Shown here: piece by piece, positions 1 to 5,967 of the stretch
How positions within the stretch are numbered: the first letter of the stretch is position 1
Layout: each line of letters starts with the position of its first letter
NCBI GenBank assembly: GCA_028281205.1
Contig: JANQKJ010000335.1
Coordinates: forward strand, 1 to 9,831
Length of the DNA stretch: 9,831 bases
Source of the DNA: Gammaproteobacteria bacterium
Lineage (GTDB): Bacteria > Pseudomonadota > Gammaproteobacteria > UBA4575
Direction: 5' to 3'
The notes under the pieces: generated by a model
The model's input: the letters and a program-made list of their open reading frames with translations, nothing else
Told to the model about the DNA's origin: nothing
Database searches by the model: none
Made by a program: the position numbers and the translations under genes

Positions 1-52
1 CTCGGACATAATTTAATGATGCTAAAATCAAATGATTAGTTTGCATTCAAAC

Positions 53-82
53 AAAAGGCTCTGGCAATTGCCAGAGCCTTTT
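53..82. terminator. Bidirectional intrinsic terminator downstream of the OmpA-like lipoprotein gene
   Basis: The 30-bp stretch is a perfect palindrome: AAAA, then GGCTCTGGC, an AATT centre, then GCCAGAGCC and TTTT. Transcribed on either strand it gives a GC-rich hairpin followed by a short U tract. It lies 22 bp past the stop codon of the minus-strand lipoprotein gene. Being symmetric, it could also end a plus-strand gene entering from the left. One plus-strand frame is open from base 1 to a TAG at 37-39, which would fit such a gene end, but 12 codons are too few to call a gene. Bases 1-52 hold nothing else I can support. Confidence 0.85.
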
Positions 83-104
83 GTAAATCAACAGCTAACT
101 CTTT

Positions 105-782
105 CTAACTAGCGGTAATTGGAACTAAAGCAATCTCAACACGGCGATTTTGCGCACGTCCTTGCTCGGTATCATTACTAGCAACGGGATAATTCTCACC
201 ATAACCATAATGTTGTAAGCGGCCTGGTAATATTTCACGACTTGCAAAATAGTCCGTCACACTTTGAGCACGCCTTTCCGATAGCCCCTGATTATAAGCT
301 TCTGAACCCGTACTATCAGTATGCCCCATGACTTCGATTAGTGTTTTGTCATATTCATTCACCACAATCGTGACAGAATCGAGGACCTGATAGAAACTGC
401 TACTAATATCTGCACTATCAACTGCAAAAGTTATATTACTCGGCATATTAAGGATAATGTTGTCTCCATCACGCGTGACACTGACACCAGTACCAGCTAA
501 TTTCTGACGTAATTTCGCCTCTTGCACGTCCATGTAGTAACCCACACTACCGCCAGCAATGGCACCCAATCCGGCGCCTATTAATGCATTCTTTCGACGT
601 TCGCGCCCATTGTCACCACTAATAAGCCCTATGACAGCACCTGCCGCCGCACCTATTCCCGCGCCTTTAACTGCCTTACTGGTTTGTTGCTCCCCTGTGT
701 AAGGATTAATTGTTGTGCATGCCGCCAGACTAAATGTTAATCCCGCAATGGATGCTAAATAGGCAATCCTCTTCAAACTCAT
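105..782 (-). CDS. YiaD-like OmpA-family outer-membrane lipoprotein with glycine-zipper segment
   Basis: A 225-residue lipoprotein predicted to be anchored in the outer membrane and to bind peptidoglycan. Residues 1-21 are a signal peptide (Lys-Arg, then a hydrophobic stretch) ending in the lipobox LAAC, with Cys22 the lipidated residue; Thr at +2 does not match the inner-membrane retention signal. Residues 39-83 hold two Gly/Ala-rich glycine-zipper stretches separated by a charged loop (NGRERRKN). Residues 115-220 form an OmpA C-terminal domain, with the GHTDSTGS motif at 153-160, the LSERRAQSV helix at 167-175 and the GRAQNRRVEI motif at 208-217, which carry the conserved Asp and Arg positions for diaminopimelate binding. 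Order and length match the E. coli YiaD family. The ATG is preceded by AGAGGA about 8 nt upstream. The gene stands alone, divergent from the next gene and closed by the palindromic terminator. The family assignment is firm; the specific YiaD orthology is inferred. Confidence 0.88.
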   Translation of the reverse strand: MSLKRIAYLASIAGLTFSLAACTTINPYTGEQQTSKAVKGAGIGAAAGAVIGLISGDNGRERRKNALIGAGLGAIAGGSVGYYMDVQEAKLRQKLAGTGVSVTRDGDNIILNMPSNITFAVDSADISSSFYQVLDSVTIVVNEYDKTLIEVMGHTDSTGSEAYNQGLSERRAQSVTDYFASREILPGRLQHYGYGENYPVASNDTEQGRAQNRRVEIALVPITAS

Positions 783-991
783 ATATCTATCCTCTTATTA
801 TTAATCGAGCTGCTCATTAGAAAACAAGCAGCTTAGAAAGTTCTGTTACGTAAACATCTGAATTTTCACCATATATCGGCCGAATATTTCCCTATATCTA
901 AAAAATGCTGAGCATCGACTACTTATCACATTTTTGAATTTAGAATTAATGTATAAATACTCAAATAACCAACATTTTTAGGAAAGTCTGA
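783..991. other. Divergent intergenic region between the lipoprotein gene and the paralogue pair
   Basis: These 209 AT-rich bases must hold promoters for both flanking units. An inverted repeat, AGCTGCT at 808-814 and AGCAGCT at 827-833 with a 12-nt loop, falls in the likely leader of the minus-strand gene. A short near-palindrome centred on CGGCCG lies around 873-886. On the plus side TATAAA at 952-957 could be a -10 element, but no good -35 sits 16-18 bp upstream. AGGAAAG at 980-986 is the ribosome binding site of the gene starting at 992. No small ORF here has convincing signals. Confidence 0.5.
952..957 (+). promoter_or_regulatory. Possible -10 element for the paralogue pair
   Basis: TATAAA lies 34 bp before the ATG at 992 and matches the sigma70 -10 consensus at five of six positions. 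The corresponding -35 window is T-rich but has no recognisable TTGACA-like hexamer; TTGAAT at 934-939 is too close, with a 12-bp spacer. The call rests on position and one hexamer only. Confidence 0.3.
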
Positions 992-1561
992 ATGGAGTCC
1001 AGCGCAGAATTTTTATGGCCTAGTGAAAAAGATAAAGACCCATTGGCCACACTCGCAAGAGTAGAGAATACCAATGACCCAAACGCTGCTATGTTGGATA
1101 AAAGCCTCAAAGAAGTAGATCGATGGGCACACCATATTCTTAATGATGCCAGCCTTCCTACTGAGATTAATGCTCTTCAAGCGCGCTTAGATAGTATCGA
1201 AGAAGGTTCAACAGAATGGTATGCAGGCAATAGTTTATTGCAATCATTTACGTTACGTTCAGCTCTGGAAAGCGGTGATCAGGCAACAACTATTTTGCTT
1301 GGTTTCTTGCTGGCAGATTTCCGCTGGCAAGGTCATTTTGCAGAAGATCGTGAACAGCTATTAAAAGATCAAAAATCAGTAGAAGAGATTCTCAATAATT
1401 CTAATAGCGAAGACCTAGAAGTTGAGAGTTATAACGCGGCAATGAATGCACTTAGCAAAAAATATCCTCATTGCACTATTAACGCCTTGCGTTTACTGCT
1501 CTCAAATAAACTCAACGTTAGCAAGCAACGACTTGATGAGCTTGATATACGTCCGCAATAA
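992..1561 (+). CDS. Uncharacterised protein, first of a tandem paralogous pair
   Basis: A 189-residue, mostly acidic and apparently helical soluble protein that I do not recognise. It has no signal peptide or membrane segment. Two blocks recur in the product of the next gene. The first, residues 72-116, begins GSTEW and keeps the pattern GS-EW, L, A, G, AT, L, W. The second, the C-terminal 40 residues (149-188), has the pattern L---YP--T--A-R------KL-V--Q----LDI-P. Between them lies a charged segment (about 117-147) rich in Glu, Asp and Asn. The C-terminal block, with a helix, a short turn at KLNVS and a second helix, could be a small helix-turn-helix or helical-bundle unit; that is only a guess. 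The start is supported by AGGAAAG five nt before the ATG. The stop lies 11 bp before the next start, so the two genes are probably co-transcribed. Confidence 0.8.
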   Translation: MESSAEFLWPSEKDKDPLATLARVENTNDPNAAMLDKSLKEVDRWAHHILNDASLPTEINALQARLDSIEEGSTEWYAGNSLLQSFTLRSALESGDQATTILLGFLLADFRWQGHFAEDREQLLKDQKSVEEILNNSNSEDLEVESYNAAMNALSKKYPHCTINALRLLLSNKLNVSKQRLDELDIRPQ

Positions 1562-1572
1562 CTAATACCGCT

Positions 1573-2361
1573 ATGGATAACAACACCAATATGGAAACCA
1601 GCCCATTAACCCAGGAACTATATTCTATTGATTGGGCAGTACGCTTTGATGAATTCCGCAAGTACGACCAAAGCAGTTATACAGATTTGCATCAACTGCT
1701 AGCCAAAATTGAAGGACTGGTTGAAAGTGAAGTCACTAATGATTCTGGCGATTTAAATGATATTAAAATATTAACCACAAAGTTTAATAAAGCAAAATCA
1801 GGTTCTCAGGAATGGCATCGCCTTTCCATGCTAATTCATTTGAAAATAATTCTTGCTGCGATACCTAAAGGCCTGACTGCTACAGCTACACTCAGCGCCA
1901 TACAAATCATGGAACATATGTGGAAAGTCGTTGAGCACTCTGGAGAAACAACAACCCCTACCCACACTAGTTCTTCTGCTGCTAAACCCAAAACAAAAGC
2001 TACAGACAAGAAGCCAGTTGTGAAAGCTGCACCAGAACCTGTACAGCGCAAAAAGCCTAAAACAACCAAAGCTACTACTGCCAATAAAACAGCAAAAACA
2101 GCTAACAAACCTGCTGCCAACAATAAGAAGGTAGAGGCTAAAACAGAAAATGTGGTAATTAAAAAGCTTGCTGCCGAAGCTGGCCTGGACGACGATAAAG
2201 TATTAGAAGCACGTTGCTACGAAGTTGCCAGTTCACTTGCTGAAGAGTATCCAGAGTATACTCTTACAGCAATACGAGTCATGACTGCAGAAAAATTAGG
2301 CGTGACACGTCAATTCGTAGAAAATTTGGATATCAAGCCAGCTCGCTTCAAAAATGGTTGA
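1573..2361 (+). CDS. Uncharacterised protein with Lys/Ala/Thr-rich H1-like linker, second of the paralogous pair
   Basis: A 262-residue soluble protein that I do not recognise. Residues 1-122 are a helical N-terminal part ending in a block (77-122) that aligns without gaps to the upstream protein (GSQEW start, conserved W117). Residues 126-196 form a low-complexity linker made largely of Lys, Ala, Thr and Pro, like bacterial histone-H1-like or AlgP-type tails and suggestive of nucleic-acid binding or a flexible tether. Residues 217-256 repeat the C-terminal block of the neighbour (YPEYT, KLGVTRQ, LDIKP), with 14 of 40 identical by my hand alignment. The linker is the main reason this protein is longer. 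No clear Shine-Dalgarno sequence precedes the ATG, so translation may be coupled to the gene ending 11 bp upstream; the Met at codon 7 is an alternative start but has no better signal. Function is unknown. Confidence 0.8.
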   Translation: MDNNTNMETSPLTQELYSIDWAVRFDEFRKYDQSSYTDLHQLLAKIEGLVESEVTNDSGDLNDIKILTTKFNKAKSGSQEWHRLSMLIHLKIILAAIPKGLTATATLSAIQIMEHMWKVVEHSGETTTPTHTSSSAAKPKTKATDKKPVVKAAPEPVQRKKPKTTKATTANKTAKTANKPAANNKKVEAKTENVVIKKLAAEAGLDDDKVLEARCYEVASSLAEEYPEYTLTAIRVMTAEKLGVTRQFVENLDIKPARFKNG

Positions 2362-2405
2362 TATCTCATATACTTACAAGGACTCTCTTGGTTTAGGCAT
2401 AACTA

Positions 2406-2434
2406 TTGTACGGATCTAGATAAGTCAATATAAT
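2406..2434 (+). promoter_or_regulatory. Sigma70-like promoter for the 25-codon membrane ORF
   Basis: TTGTAC (2406-2411) and a perfect TATAAT (2429-2434) are separated by 17 bp. Transcription would begin near 2441, giving a leader of about 47 nt before the small ORF. The -35 matches only its TTG half; the -10 and spacing are ideal. The site lies between the stop of the second paralogue (2361) and the small ORF, where no terminator is evident, so read-through from upstream is also possible. Confidence 0.55.
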
Positions 2435-2487
2435 CTGACCCACATAATAATATAAAAGCTGTAATCTACTACTACTCTGGAGTTCCC

Positions 2488-2565
2488 ATGAACTATGATG
2501 TTCCTGCACTAATCGTTGGCGTTGCTGTTGTGGTAATCGCATTAGTAATGGCAATCGCATTTTAA
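2488..2565 (+). CDS. Small single-span membrane protein, 25 residues, hypothetical
   Basis: This short ORF begins MNYDVPAL and continues as one uninterrupted hydrophobic helix of Val, Ala, Ile and Leu to a terminal Phe. It is therefore a candidate inner-membrane micropeptide with a short polar N terminus. Support comes from its signals: GGAG at 2479-2482 lies 5 nt before the ATG, a sigma70-like promoter with a perfect -10 lies upstream, and a strong intrinsic terminator starts 21 bp after the TAA. The complete transcription unit is only about 180 nt. In size and topology it resembles known accessory peptides such as KdpF or CydX, but I see no sequence match to either. Its position beside phoU suggests, without proving, a link to phosphate transport. 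The RNA could alternatively act as a small regulatory RNA. Confidence 0.6.
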   Translation: MNYDVPALIVGVAVVVIALVMAIAF

Positions 2566-2586
2566 GCAAAGCGCCAAGTCTTAAAC

Positions 2587-2619
2587 AAAAAGCCCCGCAT
2601 GATTAGCGGGGCTTTTTTT
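2587..2619. terminator. Bidirectional terminator between the small membrane ORF and phoU
   Basis: AGCCCCGC (2591-2598) and GCGGGGCT (2606-2613) form an 8-bp GC-rich stem around a 7-nt loop. It is extended by flanking A residues on the left and seven T residues on the right. On the plus strand it ends the small ORF transcript. On the minus strand it has an equal U tract and lies 25 bp beyond the phoU stop, closing the whole pst operon. Confidence 0.92.
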
Positions 2620-2643
2620 ATTGAGATACTCGCAAGAAGAAAA

Positions 2644-3363
2644 TCAAGCTTTACCTTCGAATTCCTCCAACGCTTGCCTAAAGCTTGTATGACGCACATC
2701 TTTACCTTCAACAGTAAAGATTACATACTCACAAATATTCTTAGCATGATCACCAATGCGTTCAAGTGCTCGTGCACACCACATTACTTTTAAGCCTCTT
2801 TCAACAGACTCACGATCTTCTGTCATAGACTTAATAAGCTTGCGTGTAATGACGTCATATTCCTTATTAATTTGCTTATCCCGTGCTGCGGTTTCAAATG
2901 CATTTGCAACATCCATACGTGCAAACGCGTCAAGTGAGTCACGCAAGATTTTCTTTACTTGATCACCGAGTGATTTAAGCTCTGCGAAATACAATTCATT
3001 GCGTTCCTCAGAAGCGAGATCTACCGCGTAGCGGCCAATTTTTTCGGCCTCATCACCGATTCTTTCTAAATCAGTAATGGTTTTAATAATAGCTACCACC
3101 AAGCGCAAATCACTTGCTGCAGGTTGGCGCAGTGCAATAATATGGTTGCACTCTTCGTCAATCGCAACTTCCATTGCGTTAACTTGATAGTCGTTTGTTG
3201 CAACTTGCTCAGCCAGATTACTATCTGAGTTAACCAGGGCTATCAGGCTATTTTCGACTTGTTTCTCAACCAGTCCGCCCATGTTTAGCACTTTATTACG
3301 GGTTGACTCTAAATCATCATCAAACTGATGCAGTATATGTTGTCCGGCAATTTGGATAGACAT
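2644..3363 (-). CDS. phoU: Phosphate signalling protein PhoU
   Basis: A 239-residue all-helical cytoplasmic protein, close to the usual PhoU length. The two PhoU repeats are visible: each carries the metal-binding helix motif, DLERIGDEAEKI at 98-109 and ALERIGDHAKNI at 199-210. The family stretch DEECNHIIALRQPAASDLR lies at 69-87. In the known pathway PhoU relays the state of the PstSCAB transporter to the kinase PhoR, keeping it in phosphatase mode when phosphate is ample, and limits uptake. It is the last gene of the operon, 84 bp after pstB. The ATG is preceded by AGAGGA at a spacing of about 8 nt. The gap upstream contains two near-identical GTATATAC sites that may give separate control. 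The following terminator is shared with the convergent small ORF. Confidence 0.96.
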   Translation of the reverse strand: MSIQIAGQHILHQFDDDLESTRNKVLNMGGLVEKQVENSLIALVNSDSNLAEQVATNDYQVNAMEVAIDEECNHIIALRQPAASDLRLVVAIIKTITDLERIGDEAEKIGRYAVDLASEERNELYFAELKSLGDQVKKILRDSLDAFARMDVANAFETAARDKQINKEYDVITRKLIKSMTEDRESVERGLKVMWCARALERIGDHAKNICEYVIFTVEGKDVRHTSFRQALEEFEGKA

Positions 3364-3393
3364 AGCATTAATCCTCTAGTTTGATTTGCTCTA

Positions 3394-3428
3394 TTGTATA
3401 TACATTTGCATGCTTTGTATATACGTTT
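3394..3428. repeat. Tandem 14-bp direct repeat with palindromic GTATATAC cores between pstB and phoU
   Basis: The copies at 3394-3407 and 3415-3428 read TTGTATATACATTT and TTGTATATACGTTT, differing at one base. They start 21 bp apart, two helical turns, so they would face the same side of the DNA. Each core, GTATATAC, is itself palindromic, and GCATGC between them is another palindrome. This could be a pair of operator sites or a foldable intercistronic RNA element. I cannot name a binding protein. Confidence 0.6.
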
Positions 3429-3447
3429 AGTAAATCATTTCCACCAT

Positions 3448-4272
3448 TTATCCGTATCGGCCTGTGATGTAATCTTCAGTTTTCTTCTCTTTTGGATTCG
3501 TAAACAGGCGATCAGTTGCATCAAATTCAATTAATTCACCTAAATACATAAAAGCAGTGTAATCCGATACACGTGCTGCTTGCTGCATATTATGCGTCAC
3601 AATCGCCACAGTGTATTGTGACTTGAGCTCAAAAATGAGCTCTTCTATCTTTAATGTTGAGATAGGATCCAATGCGGAAGCGGGTTCATCAAGTAACAAT
3701 ACTTCAGGCTGAATGGCAATAGCTCTAGCAATAACTAAGCGCTGTTGCTGACCACCGGAAAGAGAAAAAGCATTTTCCTGTAAGCGTGACCCAACCTCAT
3801 CCCACAATGCAGAACGTTTAAGAGACCATTCAACACGGTCCTCAATTTCACGCTTATTGGATATGCCTTGAAGGCGCAAGCCATAAGCGACATTTTCGAA
3901 AATCGATTTAGGAAATGGATTAGGCTTTTGAAACACCATACCAACGCGTCGACGCAGGTCAGTTACATTAACGCTGCGATCATAAACATCTTCACCTCTA
4001 AGCAATAACTTGCCCTCTAAACGTACACCATCAACAAGATCGTTCATACGATTCATACAACGCAGTAAAGTTGATTTACCACAGCCACTAGGACCAATAA
4101 ATGCTGTCACACGTTTAGAAGGTACGCGCATGTTAATTTTAAACAATGCCTGCTTCTCACTATAGTAAAGTGAGAAGTCATGACATTCCATACAGATGTC
4201 TTCCTGGTCTAATATCTTAGACTCTTTACCTGATAGTAGTTCTTCAGACAGGGCTGGGGTATCAATACTCAT
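3448..4272 (-). CDS. pstB: Phosphate ABC transporter ATP-binding protein PstB
   Basis: The 274-residue ATPase subunit that powers phosphate import through PstC and PstA, acting as a dimer on the inner face of the membrane. All nucleotide-binding motifs are intact: Walker A GPSGCGKST at 60-68, Q-loop FQKPNPFP at 114-121, signature LSGGQQQR at 171-178, Walker B VLLLDEP at 191-197, and the switch histidine in IVTHN at 224-228. The RCMNRMNDL segment after Walker A and the FQKPNPFPKSI segment are typical of PstB rather than of other ABC ATPases. The N terminus has about 20 residues more than the E. coli protein as I recall it; Met28 would be a shorter alternative start. The annotated ATG has a weak AGAG upstream. 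It starts 25 bp after the pstA stop, so it is part of the same transcript. Confidence 0.97.
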   Translation of the reverse strand: MSIDTPALSEELLSGKESKILDQEDICMECHDFSLYYSEKQALFKINMRVPSKRVTAFIGPSGCGKSTLLRCMNRMNDLVDGVRLEGKLLLRGEDVYDRSVNVTDLRRRVGMVFQKPNPFPKSIFENVAYGLRLQGISNKREIEDRVEWSLKRSALWDEVGSRLQENAFSLSGGQQQRLVIARAIAIQPEVLLLDEPASALDPISTLKIEELIFELKSQYTVAIVTHNMQQAARVSDYTAFMYLGELIEFDATDRLFTNPKEKKTEDYITGRYG

Positions 4273-4297
4273 AATGAATTACTCTAAAATTTAATCA

Positions 4298-5962
4298 TTA
4301 TTGTTCTAGCATGCGATATTTCTCACGTAAGTGATTACGAATATAAATCGCAGATAAATTCAATAAAATAATAACCGCTACCAAAATTAATGCAGTGGCA
4401 TAAACAAGTGGACGCGCCGCTTCCACATTAGGGCTTTGAAAACCCACATCGTAGATATGAAAACCAAGATGCATGAACTTTCTTTCCAGGTGAATGAAAG
4501 GTGCGTTTAAATCTACCGGCAAGGAAGGCGCTAATTTCACAGCACCCACCAACATAAGTGGCGCAACTTCTCCTGCTGCACGTGCAACAGCTAAAATCAA
4601 ACCCGTCATCATGGCCGGACTCGCCATCGGTATCACTGTTCGCCACAAGGTTTCAGCTTTAGTCGCGCCCAACGCCAAAGACCCCTCCCTGACTGCACTT
4701 GGAATACGCGCGAGCCCTTCTTCAGTAGCTACAATCACTACTGGAACTGTCAACAGTGCCAAGGTCAAAGAGGCCCACAATAAACCACCTGAACCAAATG
4801 TTGGTGAAGGTAACGCCTCAGGGAAAAACAATTGATCTATATTGCCACCTACAAAATATACAAAGAAACCCAGACCAAACACACCATAAACAATTGAGGG
4901 AACACCGGCTAGATTGTTAACTGATATTCTAACCAGACGAGTAACAAAACCTTGCTTTGCATACTCACGCAAATAAATTGCTGCAACTACACCAAAAGGT
5001 GTAACTATCACGGACATCAATAACACCATCATAACCGTGCCAAATATGGCTGGGAAAATACCACCCTCAGTATTCGCTTCGCGCGGATCATCTGTCAAAA
5101 AATCCTTTAAATTAACAAAGTAATGCATGAGTTTTGTACCAAACCCCATAGCGTTAGGTTTGCTAGCCTTAACCACGTCTGCCAGCCTGATATATTTTTG
5201 CTGCCCATTAGCGACACGCATTAAAACTCTGTCACGCGCGATAGACACATAAAGCTGGTCTAATTCATTTTTTAAAACTTCATAATCTTGGTTGAGCTGA
5301 TCACGGCCCTGTGAAATGTCAGTCTCTGCTTGTTTGTCATTAATGCCTTCTAACTCTAATTTTCGTTTTTGTAAGCGTAGTTTCTCAAGCTGGTAATTAA
5401 TTCTACCTATATCAAATTTTTCAATTTGATGAATCTGGTCTCTTAATTCATCAACTCTAGACATACGTGTTTGGAGTTCTTGCCAAAGCTTATCCGCAGC
5501 TACTGGTATTTGAGTTTCACTCTCTTCAATACTTTCAAGGTAGCCATAGAAATTACCCCATTGGGTTCTTTCAAACAGTATTGCATCTTTGGGCTTTCTA
5601 ACTTCTACCTCTCCCGGTTTCGTAATTAGCTTAAAATCAACACCATAAATATCCCTATTGCCTATTTTGAGCAGAGTTCTTTCTACAAACTCATCTTCGA
5701 ATTGATAACCTGCACCAGAAGCATTGAGTTGTTTAGCCGAAACAGTTTCAACTATAGAACGCTCACCAAGTAACAGGATCAGATTACCTCGATCGTTATA
5801 ATCAATTTCCCAAATAGTTTTTGGCCAAAAATGGCCAAGCCCTCGGACTGCAATCAGAACTACAAGTCCGATGACCATAATCATACTGATAGATACTGCG
5901 CCAGCATTTAACCACACCCACGGAGTACCACTTTTTATAAAACCTAATTTTTCAGTATTCAT
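4298..5962 (-). CDS. pstA: Phosphate ABC transporter permease PstA, enlarged form with periplasmic coiled-coil insertion
   Basis: A 554-residue permease, nearly twice the E. coli length. Residues 18-40 are the first membrane helix. Residues 41-300 form a large insertion predicted to be periplasmic; its 155-245 part is rich in Leu, Glu, Lys and Gln with heptad-like spacing, as in a coiled coil. Residues 300-545 are the conserved transport domain, with membrane segments near 305-330, 348-370, 394-412, 446-470 and 518-541. The EAA loop that docks on PstB lies at 413-450 (TEEGLARIP, then EGSLALGATKAETLWR). With PstC it forms the phosphate channel. It starts 5 bp after the pstC stop and lacks a good Shine-Dalgarno sequence, which suggests translational coupling. 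Similar long PstA proteins occur in pseudomonads as I recall; the role of the insertion is unknown to me. Confidence 0.95.
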   Translation of the reverse strand: MNTEKLGFIKSGTPWVWLNAGAVSISMIMVIGLVVLIAVRGLGHFWPKTIWEIDYNDRGNLILLLGERSIVETVSAKQLNASGAGYQFEDEFVERTLLKIGNRDIYGVDFKLITKPGEVEVRKPKDAILFERTQWGNFYGYLESIEESETQIPVAADKLWQELQTRMSRVDELRDQIHQIEKFDIGRINYQLEKLRLQKRKLELEGINDKQAETDISQGRDQLNQDYEVLKNELDQLYVSIARDRVLMRVANGQQKYIRLADVVKASKPNAMGFGTKLMHYFVNLKDFLTDDPREANTEGGIFPAIFGTVMMVLLMSVIVTPFGVVAAIYLREYAKQGFVTRLVRISVNNLAGVPSIVYGVFGLGFFVYFVGGNIDQLFFPEALPSPTFGSGGLLWASLTLALLTVPVVIVATEEGLARIPSAVREGSLALGATKAETLWRTVIPMASPAMMTGLILAVARAAGEVAPLMLVGAVKLAPSLPVDLNAPFIHLERKFMHLGFHIYDVGFQSPNVEAARPLVYATALILVAVIILLNLSAIYIRNHLREKYRMLEQ

Positions 5963-5967
5963 GATTA

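Noticed and set aside
843..860. CTGTTAC as a Pho-box half-site upstream of the lipoprotein gene
   Set aside because: The unit 11 bp further on (ACATCTG) does not match a half-site, so there is no repeat.
1836..2123. Minus-strand 95-residue hydrophobic ORF
   Set aside because: It is the complement of the Lys/Ala/Thr-rich linker, which gives Val/Leu/Ala-rich antisense frames by composition; no ribosome binding site and no independent support.
2459..2480. CTGTAAT upstream of the small membrane ORF as a Pho box
   Set aside because: Only one half-site is recognisable; the next 11-bp position is a TAC-rich stretch. It is also downstream of the better promoter.
2599..2962. Two plus-strand ORFs of 64 and 68 codons over phoU
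   Set aside because: The first starts inside the terminator loop and both run antisense to the well-supported phoU; their proteins show no recognisable features.
4494..4835. Plus-strand 113-residue ORF opposite pstA
   Set aside because: Antisense shadow of the conserved permease domain, rich in Ala/Thr/Lys by complement composition.
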